Assembly (NCBI GenBank): GCA_914767715.1
Contig: OU612072.1
Location: forward strand, 7,006,001 to 7,070,000
Length of the DNA stretch: 64,000 nucleotides
DNA from: Membranipora membranacea
Taxonomy: Eukaryota > Bryozoa > Gymnolaemata > Cheilostomatida > Membraniporidae
Direction: 5' to 3'
Position 1 is the first letter of the stretch. Each line of letters begins with the position of its first letter. Below are positions 1 through 13,000 of the stretch, in pieces. The position numbers and the translations under genes were made by a program. The notes below the pieces were generated by a model that was not told the origin of the DNA, made no database searches, and saw only the letters and a program-made list of their open reading frames with translations.

Positions 1-2007
1 AGTAGTTATTGAGATTTTGTAACATAAGGCACGTAAATGTATTCTGATTTTAACCCCACATCTGAGAGGCGCTGCTGATTGTTCAAAGGTTATAAAAGAG
101 GAAGACAGTGTGAAAAATGTGAAGTGAAATTCAAAAATTGCTGGTAGATTCAAAATTTTCCTTCTACTGAGTAATTAGCACATGCTACACTTAAATTATG
201 GGCAAGTGCAGAAAAGATAGAGATATTGCATCCGCTGAAAAATATTACTGTCTAGGCAAAATTTGACTTGTAAAAAAAGTCCTATTCATCCTATAGACTA
301 TAGAGTGATAAAAACATTATGAGATTATTCATGGCATATAACATAGTTCATTTTACATTATATACATGTATACTGTACATTGCAATTAACTGGAAGTTTA
401 GATTGTCAAATCAAACATAGGGGTTTCCGGGTGAATCATTCGATGTGCAAGCTATGAAAACAGCACTGTCGTTTAAACAATGATAGGACAATATTCTTCA
501 AAATAATACCATGCATGCAAACCATCAAACGCCATTTAGCGCATCAGACTGACAGTTGTAAATGTACCATGCATGAATTCTCATTTCTCATTGCATTTGT
601 GAGAGCTACTGATAGGAGTAAATCATTCAATACCCGCCATATGTCTTGAGTGGCCTTGAGCACATTGCAGTCGACATATCAACTACTGTCAATCCTTTAA
701 AATCATTACAGACCAAGACACTTTTTTGCTTTATAAAGCTGTTGTATTATTTTTCTATTTGCTCAGCATAATCTTCCCTAGGCCTAGGGGAAAACACCAT
801 ATGTTTTTGGGATCAACCATAACTACTCAGTTTGGCCATTATTGCACGAGTTAACATAACATTAGCTTACCCTAGCTCCATCCAATAGAGATTTACAGAG
901 GTTGAGATCAGTGTATGGTAGATTAGTCAGAGCTTTCAATAAAATCTGTACAGCTACTGAGGTCTGGTAATAACTGGGATTAAATTGGTAGCTAAAAGAA
1001 ATAAAAGAAAAGGGTTTTACTGGATGGGAAAAGTTCATGTGTCATCCAAGAAAGTTTTTTCCCCATTCAACATAAAAAAAACATTTGGGAAAAAATCCAT
1101 CAAAAGTTGTATCAAGGAGTTGGTTGGTTGTATCAACTAAATTACATATAGGCACTCCACAAGTTAGGATCTGGCATTTTTGCAGCAACCTTCAAAGAAT
1201 AACACAGTAGTAGGATAGGTGAAGCTCACAGTTTAAGTACAGCCAAGTTCGCCTCCAAGTCGTAAGTGTTCTCCTGTACTTGTATGTTCACATATTTCTC
1301 CAACACTGAGAGGTTTTCAGGGTTATATCTAAAGAGGATGGGGATAACAACTATAATATCACGTGGTGAGAAAGTTCAAACAGCAGATCATTTATGGTCT
1401 ATGAGTAATGTCTAGGGCGTAATGCTTTCCATTTGTAAAATGAGGACCAGTGCGGAAGTGTGAAAATACCACTGTTAAAATGTTTTCTTATAAACATCAG
1501 CCGTTAGCATCATGGGAAACTCACTACTAAGAATTGAATCAGGAGGGTTTGATCATTTTCAAAAATTGTAATTATTACCTATCGATGCCTTTCAAAAGTG
1601 AAGCAACAGTCGCTCGCATTGTTTCTGCCATTCTTGAGGTTCTCAGTTTCTCTCAAAATGTAGAGTTGTAACTCCTTGTCTTGATTCTGGTTTGAAAGAA
1701 AATTTCATATTCATAGAGAGATAATTAAATACTACAGCGTATAAATGTGCAATAATTTTGAAGCTCAAAATAAAAAGTTGTGGAAAAAAATATTTTTTAA
1801 AGGCGAATTCTATTGAAAAAAACTAAGCATCAGTACTGTAACAGGTGGGAGGCTGATATTCTCAGGCAACACTGTTTGTTAGTATTTAGAAAAAAACATT
1901 TTGGACGTATTTATATGTTTTGTCGCGATGAGGAGGGAACATCTTTAGTGGTTCCGAAAATTTGAGAAACATTTTCTTTCTAGTAAAGCTCATTTCAACA
2001 TGAATTC
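1..2007. other. non-coding, AT-rich stretch
   Basis: No long open frame, splice-consistent exon or recognisable transposon protein is visible on either strand. The sequence is AT-rich with short homopolymer runs. Confidence 0.6.
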
Positions 2008-2703
2008 CTGATATTCTCAATCTTCACAAGTATTCACATTACGCGTAACCACTTTCATCTAAACTCGTTTACAACACAATCAGAGCTCAGTATTTGCTCT
2101 CAATCATGAGTACTGGACTGCATATATTAAGATTTTTTTCAGTCTGACATGTCATTTTGATACCAAATATTCAGTGACTAGGGCTTATTTGACCGCCCTA
2201 TTTAACTTGTGTGGGGTAGTACCTTAGATATCAGTAATACGATATATTAGCAATGCAATAAACATATAAGCAGAACAAAATATAAACTGACGACCACAAT
2301 CACACAATCATCTTAGTTTGCCTTTACCTTGTGGCTTTTTTCTAGTTTTCTGTTGCTGTTTTTGTTGTTTTAATGCATTGCTTATATATCGTATTACTGA
2401 ATATCTGAATCACTGAATAGTTGTTGTGTCCAGTTCTCCTGACGGATCAAGAGTCCCCGAGCTAAGCTCTTTACTTGCTATTAATACTGCAATCACACTT
2501 TCCCTAACCATCTCTGATCATACATGAACTAGGGCTCTCATTCATACTGTTAATATATTTGTAACACTTTGAAGTTGTCTTCTCATCATGTACAAGAGAA
2601 GACGACTAGCAAAAGTTATACATAAATATCTGATACTCTCAATCTTCACAAGCATTCACATTACGCGTAATCACATTTATCTAAACTCGTTCACAATATC
2701 TGG
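2008..2703 (+). repeat. pair of diverged ~75-bp direct repeats
   Basis: Positions 2008-2085 and 2631-2703 share an almost identical block: tctcaatcttcacaag, then attcacattacgcgtaa, then atctaaactcgtt. They are 620 bases apart in the same direction. The block between them holds a small inverted-repeat element (2226-2407). They could be remnants of a segmental duplication or the ends of an old element; there is no coding evidence. Confidence 0.65.
2226..2407. mobile_element. small MITE-like element with ~35-bp terminal inverted repeats
   Basis: The left arm (2226-2262) and right arm (2373-2407) are inverted copies sharing cagtaatacgatatat and agcaatgca. The whole unit is about 182 bp with no open frame, as expected of a miniature inverted-repeat element. 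I could not define a clear target-site duplication, so the superfamily is unknown. Confidence 0.5.
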
Positions 2704-2879
2704 TCAATTTTTATGAATGCAAGCTCCACCCCTCCCACCCTCTATAGGGAAAGAATGTAATTAGTTTTTGAGGACTGCCTTTATTCTTATTTTAACTTTG
2801 TTTACCTGCATGTTTACCGGCATGTGTGCAGGTTCCAAACTCCAGCCTCTCCAGCTGTTACTTGAAGGAACCCATTTAG

Positions 2880-4385
2880 TCATTGTCTGTTGTTCGGTCC
2901 GGGTCAACACCGTCAATTAATTTGAACAGCTATGTAAGGACTAAGGGATCAACGGTGGGCAGGTTGGAGGTAGTATATTCCACTCCTTAGCAGTTCGAAT
3001 GAAGAAGGATCACCTGCAGTGATCGGGGTTGGTATGAGGAGCTAGATATTGTCGAGAGTGACGTCTAGGTGAGGTATACTGTGCTCTAGAGATGTACATA
3101 CTGAGCACTTCAGTGTTGCCATGTTGGTACTGGCTAAATACTTTTAATCTGCGGTCACACCTGCGTTGGGAGAGCTTTGGAAGTTGTAATGTGTAATGTA
3201 GATGTACAATTAAGATGTTCTAACGGACAAGTGGTACTTGCTTTCTTGTCGTTTCTTCTTATTCCGCAGATATGACGCGCAGCCCTCCTTTGAACAGCTT
3301 GAAGTCTGTTGGCTAGACTATCACTTACAGATTCCCATGCTACCAAAGCGTACTCCAGAACTGGTCTTACTAGCTGGCGGTAGGCAGTCTCTTTCACAGC
3401 TTCGGAGGTGGTCAGGACGTTGCGTTTTATAAATCCGAGTGTGCTGTTAGCTTTGGCGATGGTGTTGTTTAAGTGTGTTTGCCATGTTAACTTGCTATCA
3501 AAGGTAACTCCTAGCTAGCTTCTTCACACTTTGAGTTCTCGGTATTTCAGTGTGATGTAGCGACAGTGGCTCTGAGTGAGTTTGACGTTTCCTAGAGAAG
3601 GTCATGTGTTGGCATTCTTTTGGGTGGGATTCCATGTCAAATCGTTCTTCTCAGTTTGAGAGTGTTTGCAGATCTTCTTGCAGGTCCTGGTGGCTAAGTG
3701 TGGAATTGTACACAATTGTGTCATCTGAAAAAAGTCGCACTTTTGATTTGGTGTTTTCAAGTAAGTCATTTATATAGTATAGAAACAGAGTAAGTACTAC
3801 GACAGATCCTTGGGGGACCCCTGATGTCACATCTGCAATTGATGATTCAATACCATCCACCACCACTCTTTGTTTTCTCCCAGTCAAGAAGTCTTCAATC
3901 CACGAGACAACTTGAAAGTTGACTCCATACTGTGCTAGTTTTAACAGGAGTTTTTGATGACTAACTTTGTCGAAGGCTTTCGAAAAGTCTAGCACGCAGA
4001 CTTCTGTCTCTCTTCCGTTGTCAAGTTCGTAGGTTATGTCTGCTACCATCTCTAATAGTTGTCTCTCACAGCCATGGTTTGACCTGAACCCGTGTTGGTT
4101 GCTAAAAAAGATTTTATGTTTTTCGGCATACCTTTGCAGTTGGCTTGTGATGATGAGCTCCGTGATCTTACTGGTCAGACATTGAGACTCACTGGACGGT
4201 AGTTAGCAGGGATATATTGTTCACCCTTGTTATACACGGGGCAAGCTTCCAGTAATCTGGAACCAGTCCTTTGTAGAGAGAGTTCTGGAACAAGGAGGCC
4301 AGTGGTTGGGCGAGCATGTCTGCCATTTCTTTGAATGATAACTCTCCTCTGGGACTGATACCATCTGGTCCAGGTGCCTTATTTA
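2880..4385 (-). pseudogene. non-LTR retrotransposon (LINE) reverse transcriptase, 5'-truncated and broken
   Basis: The minus strand encodes reverse-transcriptase motifs in the usual order. They are a PGPDGISP block near 4350, NYRPVSL and QHGF in shifted frames near 4200-4090, then an open stretch (3651-4049) with LDFSKAFDKVSH, SGVPQGS and FSDDT. FSDDT is the catalytic FADD box with A changed to S. Downstream come LGVTFDSKLTW and LVRPVLEYA of the thumb/connection region (3155-3500). At least two frameshifts and stops interrupt the frame, and no endonuclease domain is seen before 4385. This is the usual outcome of incomplete target-primed reverse transcription. The motif wording resembles CR1/Jockey-group elements, but the clade is not certain. 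Confidence 0.85.
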
Positions 4386-4822
4386 TTGACTTTCATATCA
4401 ATTTAGCCAACCAAAATTGAAAATGGAGTGTTGTAACAAGGAGTTTTACTCATTGGTTGTTACCTCCAAGTAGTAGTAGCAGGTTCATTGAGTTGGCCAT
4501 AATGTAATATATATATATAAATTAATATAAAAACGACGAGAGAAACTGAGATACGATACAATTATTGGGTTTTGTTTTGTTACAAGGCTTAGCCAATATG
4601 TTGGTTCGAACAGAGCTAAGATAATGGTTATTTAATCCTTGCATTTATAATTAAAGCCAAAAAACTACTTGTTAATAACAACTGTTAGCTGTAAAGCATC
4701 AGAAAACCTCAAGAAATAAATAGAAATTGTTTTTGTCATGCTGTCACTTCTTTGTGCAGGACTCGCTATGATAAAAGCTTTGACGTGAGTTTGTTTAGCC
4801 CATAGAAATATCGATAGAAATA
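4386..4822. other. non-coding spacer
   Basis: AT-rich, including a short TA run near 4506. No frame or repeat was recognised until the palindromic block begins. Confidence 0.5.
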
Positions 4823-5350
4823 CCACACTGATTTCGAGATTACACTATTAGTATGTGTATCCAAAATGAAACTGTTGATTAGTTAGCTTAGAAAATCTAG
4901 AAAAATTAACCCTATTCCTTCAACACATAATATCTTGATTGACAAGCAAAGTAATCGTTTGACTGTTCTACATTGTTAGAACAGCCAGTTCAAGAGTAAT
5001 AAAGTAAGAAATGTACCAATTTGAATTACTTAAAAGAAAACGATCACGTGATATACTATTGCATGTATATCACGTGTAATCTCGAAATCAGTGTGATGTG
5101 TATCTCTGATCGATAGAGCTTCTGTCGCAAATATTGAGCTGGAAGTGTTTAGTTTACTCCTACGGAAGGTATTTTCTTTTAAGTAATTCAAATTGGTACA
5201 TTTCTTACTTTATTACTCTTGAACTGGCTGTTCTAACAATGTAGAACAGTCAAACGATTACTTTGCTTGTCAATCAAGATATTATGTGTTGAAGGAATAG
5301 GGTTAATTTTTCTAGATTTTCTAAGCTAACTAATCAACAGTTTCATTTTG
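4823..5350. repeat. two overlapping inverted repeats, one with perfect 179-bp arms
   Basis: Arms 4862-5040 and 5172-5350 are, by eye, exact reverse complements of 179 bases around a 131-base spacer. A second inverted pair of 22 bases (4823-4844 and 5071-5092, core ctgatttcgagattacac) overlaps it, with one arm outside and one inside the larger palindrome. The spacer also holds a smaller palindrome around two tcacgtg boxes (about 5045-5076). No protein is encoded. The absence of mismatches suggests a recent foldback insertion, a recent inverted duplication, or an assembly artefact. Confidence 0.85.
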
Positions 5351-7755
5351 TTGATGCTGATGGGATTGGGGAAAAACCGCTCAGACTGATCACATGGTTT
5401 TATACTATTGTAGTATTTTATTTAGTTCGTTAAAAATCTTTTTATTGCGAATCGAGATTTAAAAGAGAGAGTACAAATTAATTTTATAATATTTATAACA
5501 TAGGAAAAAAGTTGGCTACCTCTTTTTGCAGGCAAATTTGGTTAATCCATTTAAGTGATAAAAAAAAATTGGGGAGAATGATCTAGACCAGCTGTGGGCA
5601 ACCTGCGGCCTTTTTGCCAGTGCGGCCTAATTGTGGCCTTTTGCCTATAAAAGTTTTTATGCATTAATTTTATTTCCCTTTTTGTTATGTGGATACCAAG
5701 TTTACATAGCGCTCTGATAGCACAATATTCATTTCAAAATGGTGGCCATTCTGTGCTATGCATGTTGCTTTGCTTCCCAAGCTATTCTACACAAAAATAT
5801 CATGACTATGCTCCCAGCGGGCAAATAGTTGTCTAAACTGAGTTGGAAAGAGGTTACCGGAAGAGGCTGAACACTGTTGCCAATAGTATGCCATATGGAC
5901 CGGTGGAAGAGGTTGCCAAAAAGATTTTTGGCAACCTCTTCAAGAAGTTAAATAGAGATTTTATTTCCTTCTCAGGGAAGGATATATCAGGGATATATGG
6001 AACTGTCTCTTTTCGATATTAAGAATATATAGTTAATTTATTTGTTATATGTATTTATTTTCTAAAATAACCCAGAAGGCCTGTGGGAGAGGGAGGAAGC
6101 GGTACGGGCTGAGTGGGGTCTGTAGAATGTTTCTGCCTTGCTAAGAGCATTGAGCATTTGGTATTCAGATGCCTAGCAAGAATTATTTATTCATAATTTG
6201 ACAAATGTATCATTTCCCGACCACCACTTGTTGTGTTGCGTATTAAGTGGTGCCAGAAGCAATTGATTCAATCAATGGCCACGTATTTGCCTATTTCAAA
6301 TTTCTTGGATTTGATACTGGTTCACAGGAATTAAATAAGGATGCTCATGTCTTATTTGTTACTTGGTGTCCGGATGTAAAGCATTCTCAAAAACACGCAC
6401 TTCGCTAGGGGAGACAAATGCTACATTGGTCTGCAAATTACATCGACCTAACCGTGACAACCATTTTTACACTCAGCCTAGACCTCTAGGATTGGTACTG
6501 CAGTAAATTAGTACCATCGAAAACCAGGCCTCAACCTAGGAGGATACGAAACCTGAGTTTTGATAGTAGCATGTCACATAGTGTAAAACACCCTGAGCAT
6601 AAACAGCTGAGGGTACGCCTGAAATATTGTCGGGTGAAACCCCTGAGATTTGAAGATTATGTGCAAAGAATAGCTGGCAGAGCAAGTCAAAGAATGTATG
6701 TTGTTAAAAAATGTTGCATCTAAGTTCAAAGCCATTAGCTTTCATGATGTTCAAAAGTTTTGTAGTTTCCCTCTTGATGTACTGTCTGCCTGTTTCGCAC
6801 ACGAGCATATGTACCATAGACCAATTACTAAGGAAAGTTTTTAATGTTGCCAAGAATTGGAGGCTTGACGTAGGCGACCTCGATATTATTGTGCTGTTTT
6901 GCTGATGAGCATCACATCATACACAATTTTCTAGAGCGATGCCCTCAAATGCAAGTTCCATACTCTAGCAACAAGCTCCTTTATTGACAAAGTATATGCA
7001 TCCTTTTCTCGCAACATTTCATGTTTGTGATAGCAAGTAAATCAAGAAAAACCTAGAGCATTTCTTGTAAACATTAAGTCGTAAACAATTTTAGATTTGA
7101 TCCAGATGAACCAATTCATATGGACGAACCAAGGCCGTGGCCACAGGTGAAAATGTATCCCCATGATGTTAAAATATGATTTTTGTAGAAATAGTGATTT
7201 AAAGGCTGACAAATCGAGGCGCCAGGGTAGAAAGGCATAATTAATGTAATGTGATGCAATTGAAATCATTGCCTGGATTTATCCGGTTCACCTGCAAAAT
7301 CACTTTTTTAACATTCTAAAATTCAAACTTCTATTTAGACATAATAATCTATAGCAAATCACTGGGATTGGCAGTTCAATAAGAGCATAGCTTATCACAA
7401 GTGAAATCAAATACCCACAACAAATACCACACATTATTCTCATGCAAAAGTTTGATGTTATCTTTATTATTCATCTCAGTTGGGGTGTAAAGTGTTGATA
7501 TTCTATAACGCTTAGAAATCATTGTTTGATCATTGATTTAGAAATGACTTGAATAGGCAGTGCAGTGAGAGTATTATTACAGTGAGTGCAGTGAGAGGCA
7601 TTATTAGTATAGGCAGTGCAGTATTATTTACATAGCTGATCACAACTAGAATCTAATACGATCATTCATTAATAATATAGCATAAATTATTGTAAGGCAA
7701 CATTTAGCATTTTTTATATATTATTCATCTCTGCCAACGACAAAATCTGAGTTTT
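5351..7755. other. non-coding stretch with minor repeats
   Basis: Open frames here are short and resemble no family. There is a 36-bp hairpin at 5906-5941. Around 5590 the string tgggcaacctgcggcc recalls hAT terminal sequences but has no partner end. At 7556-7630 a gcagtg motif recurs, and 7320-7720 contains two loosely similar halves. Confidence 0.5.
5906..5941. repeat. 36-bp perfect hairpin
   Basis: gaagaggttgccaaaaa is followed directly by its reverse complement with a minimal loop. It is too short to assign to a family and may be the core of an old palindromic element. Confidence 0.6.
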
Positions 7756-8121
7756 TAGCTGCGCATGCTCAGCTCTGGGCATGAGCTGATCTCTGCAAAA
7801 TTGAGTCTCGGAATTCCGAAGCCATCTGATTGGCTATCTGCTCTGGTGACATAATCCCCAGAGCATGCGGATTTGTAATCAATAGTTATCCTCTCTCGTC
7901 ATTATTAGCTGCTGATGTTGATTGACAGCTTATGCAGGGGGTATCCCAATTCCCCTTTCCAAAGTTGCAATCAGAACCCAAACTAAACTCATTGTTCTTG
8001 CACATGCGCAAGTTCAAGTCACGCATGATGCATACTTAGCCTTACGACACCTGCTTTGTGGTAATGATAGCCTAGTTTATCAGTGATCTACATGCCCAGT
8101 CAGATCAAGAGAGTCAGTATG
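7756..8121 (+). mobile_element. MITE copy A of a three-copy family (~365 bp)
   Basis: Near-identical over its whole length to 59749-60111 (same strand) and 25759-26122 (opposite strand). It opens with gcgcatgctcagctctgggc and ends with gagagtcagtatg. The flanks ctgagtttt (7747-7755) and ctgagttga (8122-8130) match at 7 of 9 positions, which fits a decayed 9-bp target duplication. No coding capacity. Confidence 0.85.
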
Positions 8122-8130
8122 CTGAGTTGA

Positions 8131-10093
8131 ACCCAAAAATCTGAGTAACTCGGGCTAAACCTGAGTGGTTGAGAGCCCTGTCGAATACAATGGGGAGTAA
8201 ACTGTTCTCATGCTGGAGCCATACTAATAGATGGTAAATACATTAATATTTGAGTGTTGGCTATGTGTTGTCAGTCCAGAAAAGTTATTTCTGCAACCGC
8301 CAATGGCAAGAAAATAGAGTAAAAAAGCAGAAGCATCTACAACCAATTATATCTGTTGCTGGGAAATGGGGATATCTGGCTCCCTCTGACATACCTATCA
8401 AAGACAGGTGATGTCAAAGGATATTGGCCAACAATAAAGCTGCCCATTGGCAACCTCTACAGCAGGTTGCTGGCTAAACCTTGCCGGATGGGCTGTTGCA
8501 AACTACTTTTCAAGTGCTTTATTTTCAAATTAAACCAGAACAGTGGCCTCTGGATGTTGAAATCACAAAGTTGTATAATACTATATTAATTATTATTTTT
8601 GCAAAACTGTCATTTTGAACAAGAAAGGCAAAATTGTATCAACATGTTACAAGAGTGTTGCTGCATTTTGGCTGAAGTTTTCCAGACTACCTCTTATTTC
8701 ACAAAAATTTCTCCTTGCGGGAGGGCGCTACAGCACCCCTCCTGCACCCACCCTGCCCTATGCCATCATGTGATACACAGGGGAATGATCATGTATACAC
8801 ACACAACCAAATCAAATCACGAGAAATATGACACCACAGAACATCAGAAGATTCGATAAACCAGTAATTTTGTTAAGATGATATTTCTACCAAAATAATA
8901 TTATTACAGTTTATAATTTATACAAAAGAATTGCCAAAATTGTTACACCCGTTCCAAATTCAAGCTTGAAAGATATATCACTGAGATATTTTATCACCAC
9001 CCTTCATTTTGCCTGCAAATAGAGGCCTTTTATGATATTATATATATAGCCTACCTTAATTATAATATAATCACTTTTTCACTGTCAAATATCAATGAGA
9101 TAGATATTTGGCTAATATCAAAATTCAGATTGCTATCACATCTTATTCACCGGTATCAGCTTTTGACTTGAAAATGATTGATTCTGGGAGAAAATGAATT
9201 TAAAATTAGAAGCACACTTAGCACAGACCCGTAGTTCTAGGGGACGCAGGGAGGCACTGCCTCCCCTGGAAAGCTCAATAGAGTGGACTAAAAATGCTAT
9301 AACTGAATATTCCATGTCGGAATCAGCTTATTATTTAGGACTTCCATTTGTTCTTTATATGCCTCAAATTGCTGGGGAAGGAGTTTACTGATGATGCTTC
9401 TGACTTGCCTCGGACTTTTGCCTCTCCTACTATGTTTTCTAAACTACTGCCCTGAAGCAGCAGTTTGTCAGTATTCCAGCCCTATTTGGAAAAAAATGGA
9501 TAAAAAATTAGTCTCTGATGAGCAAGAAGAGTACAAGTACTCCTTGCTTTGAGTACAACAACAATGTATTATTGAGGAACATCATCTTAATTAGTCTGAT
9601 TGATAATTTGGTGAATGATGGCTCACATGTTTCAGTTTTGAATTGTTTGATTAACTCTAAACAGTTACATCTGTAGCCCCTTGAAATCCTCCAATTATAT
9701 AATGATCCCCCCCTCCCTATTGTACACCTGTTATTATAAACTCAAAAATAGTTTATCAATGTGTATTCATTTTAAGCCAAGCAGGGCAGGCATAGGCAAT
9801 AACAGACTTTATGTTAACTACATAGAAAGTTTTAAGGATCCAACCCCGTGCGATTCAGCAATCTCATCAGGTATAGGTGTTAATGTGTTTAGGTATGATG
9901 TAGTCGACATTCCATCGACATTTTGTGGATATCAATTACAAAGGCTGTCATTGGCTCAATCAATATACTAAATTCATAAAGAGGCTACTCGCACAGGGCT
10001 GCTATGTTGTCCAAATTGCTATCCAAATTGCTTAATTGCAATTCCTGTTTCAGATAAATAAAACCTCAGGTGTCAGGAAAGAAAACAATAGTA
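8131..10093. other. non-coding stretch upstream of the TRAF gene
   Basis: Only short unrelated open frames and AT-rich sequence. The last ~60 bases before the TRAF start contain cctgtttcag and aataaaacctc, which recur inverted at 20560-20633 and so probably belong to the TRAF leader. No clear TATA box can be assigned. Confidence 0.5.
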
Positions 10094-13000
10094 ATGGCTG
10101 AAGGAGGACCTTCGTCGATGGACATAGATCGGTCTATACTCCAAAATACCAGGTTGGTTCACTAAAAACCCACAGAGCTTGGTTTGCTATGGATTATAAT
10201 TATTATTTAATTTTTTGTTATTTGATACATGATTTTGCTTCAATTTGATGAAGATGATTGTCGTGGCTTAAAGGCTACCCAAGCATGTTATATTCTCATT
10301 ACCTGCATTATGATGTCACAGTCCCCCGGATGTGCTTGTTTCTTGTATTGCACACCCGGTAGAGTTAGACATAATACTGCAGAGAATGAGAGTTACCTTC
10401 CCTTGTGGGAGTTGTCCTCTCTCCAGTTTGGTACTTTTAACCCACGCCGCATAGGAAAAACGTGCTGAAAACAGGGTTATCTTGATAATCGCTTATAATA
10501 GGATAAAAAATATTTTTGAATCAGAATCTGCAGCATTGAAAACTCATATGGTAATAGTTTGGAAAATAATTTTAGTATTTGGATAGTCAATTATAGCATC
10601 TCTTGCCTGTTTTGCGGACAATTTGGCAGAATTTTTCATGAGTTTCGTCACTAAAATTAAGATTTATCAACATTCAAGTCTCCAATGATTTGGAAACCCT
10701 CTCTCACGGGGTTTTCAATGGTGCAGACTCTGAATCAAAACTCATTTTTATCCTTACAAAAGCGGTTTTCAAGATAACCCTCTTTCAGCAGGTTTTTCCT
10801 ATGCGGCGTGGGTTAAAAGTACCAGACTGGAGAGAGGACAACTCCGAATTGAGGCATAAATAAGAGCTCAGAAAACTGTCTATAATCCAGAGCAATGAGT
10901 TCTTTTACCATGCAAATTTGACACAAGCCCTTAAGAGTAAGCATTGGAGGATTGTGGAAAAAGAGTTTTTGCCCAAAGGTTTGATGTATGGAAACTTTCT
11001 GCCTTCGCATGATATCCATAACGAATCAGGACTGGGATTGAGCAGTGAGCTCTTTATTATTGTGATATATTATTTGATAATCTAACCAATTTCCTATCAA
11101 GTTTTCGCAGGCTGAAAAATTTTGATAGTTTAAATGAGGTTTGTTTTGTTGCCAGTCTAACGTCATCAACACCTGGCGATTTTAATAGGCGTCCACACTT
11201 TCTGAGACATGAGAAGCTGAAGGAGATATACGGCTGTGCTCTCTGTAAAGATGTCCTAGTACAGCCTCATCAGACTCCCTGTGGACAAAGGTATATATTT
11301 TATTATTATTTTATTACTTAGTTACAACTGAAGAAATTTCTTTCATAATACAGGAAATGTGCATAGCTATTGGAGCTGAGAAGGAATATTCCAAAGTACT
11401 CTACACCAGCTGTTGCTTGTTAGGATAAAATTCATAGTACCATATCAACTTCAAGAATATGAAAACATGGATTACTAAATATGAACTTACGGCTTTAATT
11501 AAAACATGGCCTTATTGTAGTGTATCGTTGCTGATAGATTCACATGTGAGAATTGGGCTATGCTGCATTAGGTTTAGGAAGATAAATTGTTTTATTAGAA
11601 AATGAGAAGGGTTCTTGCACTCTGTGTCATTTAATCATTCATGGAAATTTTACAGAGTTTGTAAAAAGTGCATAGAAGACAGATTCGGGGATGAGTTGAA
11701 CATAACATGTCCTCTACCACATGATGATATGGAAGATGAAGAAGAGCCATGTCAGAGAGAGGGAGGACTGAGACGAACAGAAATCAATCCAGACTCAGCC
11801 ATACACAGGCAACTCCTCAAAGAAAAATGCTTCTGCAGTAACAAAGAATTTGGATGCTGTGAATATCCTCAATGGAAAAAACTACATGTGGGTTTTAGGG
11901 AATAAACTGCTGAATCATAGGCTTACATTGCCTCATTGAGAATGGATGCGTTTCAAGGGATGTGGGCAATTTAAGGGTTGAGGCTTGGTGGCTGCAAACT
12001 GCCTAGTGATACAGTTCGCAACAGGCTTACAGAAAGTGGATCAATCAAACTCAATTATCAGAAACACTGACATATGTCGGTAGTTTTTGCTTTTGAAAGA
12101 ATCAGATTCTTGTCGATGATTTTGAGATTTACTTTGTGATATGTTGAGATGTGACATTGCAACCATTGTGTTTATTAAGGAACATGAGCTAAACTGCAAC
12201 TATGTCCCAGAACAATGCAAGAACCTTGGCTGCAGCAGGCGGGTCTCAAAGTTTGACATGGAAGGACATCTCAAAGAATGTGGCTACGCAATGGTCGAAT
12301 GCCGGTTCTGTAAAACTAAGATGAAAAGACTTGTAATAGAGGTTGGTTGGTTCTTATTATCGTTGCAATATCCTGCTTTTTACAACTAATTCATATTCAA
12401 CTAGAAATGGCTCCAGCTATTACTACATATATTGTGATCCAGTTCATTTGCTGTTTCAGGCCAGTACCAAGTGGATTTGATAATGTTTGCCTCGGGTGTC
12501 CTGGCAAGCAACTGTTTTATGAATCAGTGAAATTTGAATTATTGTCATTATTACTATTTACAAGGCCTTCTAATACCAGTGAATGTGGCATCACCCCTTG
12601 GCATGTGGTGTTTTTTTTGTGGAAAATGATATATTTTCATCGTATAAATTTGTATTCGGTGACAAATCTTTGCAGTTCTTAGCCCCAAACATCACCTCGG
12701 TTAGCTCAAATTTGCAGCAAATTCTCAGGCTAGAAAGTACTGTTATCAATTGTTTAACCTGTCCTCACCTTCTCTTATTTTACAGGATCACGTAAATGAC
12801 TGTGAATTCGCTGATTCAGAATGCTCACAGTGTCGCAAAAAATTTAACAAGAGAAAACAGGTAAATTTTCCGGCTTTTATTTGTCCGACTTAAGTTTTAC
12901 AATTATTGTATTAAATAAATTTGTGTCCGATCTTTGGCTGTTGTTGGAGTTTAATGTCAGAAAGTGGTGTTCTTAATGTTGAGTGATAAGAGCAAAATGG

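Noticed and set aside
5585-5640. Possible hAT terminal repeat (tgggcaacctgcggcc)
   Set aside because: No matching opposite end or 8-bp duplication was found nearby.
7300-7720. CRISPR-like spacing of short repeats
   Set aside because: The gcagtg repeats are irregular, diverged and in animal DNA; no regular repeat-spacer pattern.
12347-12682. 111-codon open frame within the TRAF gene
   Set aside because: It lies in the intron between exons 4 and 5 and has no motif; the splice-joined TRAF frame explains the surrounding coding sequence.
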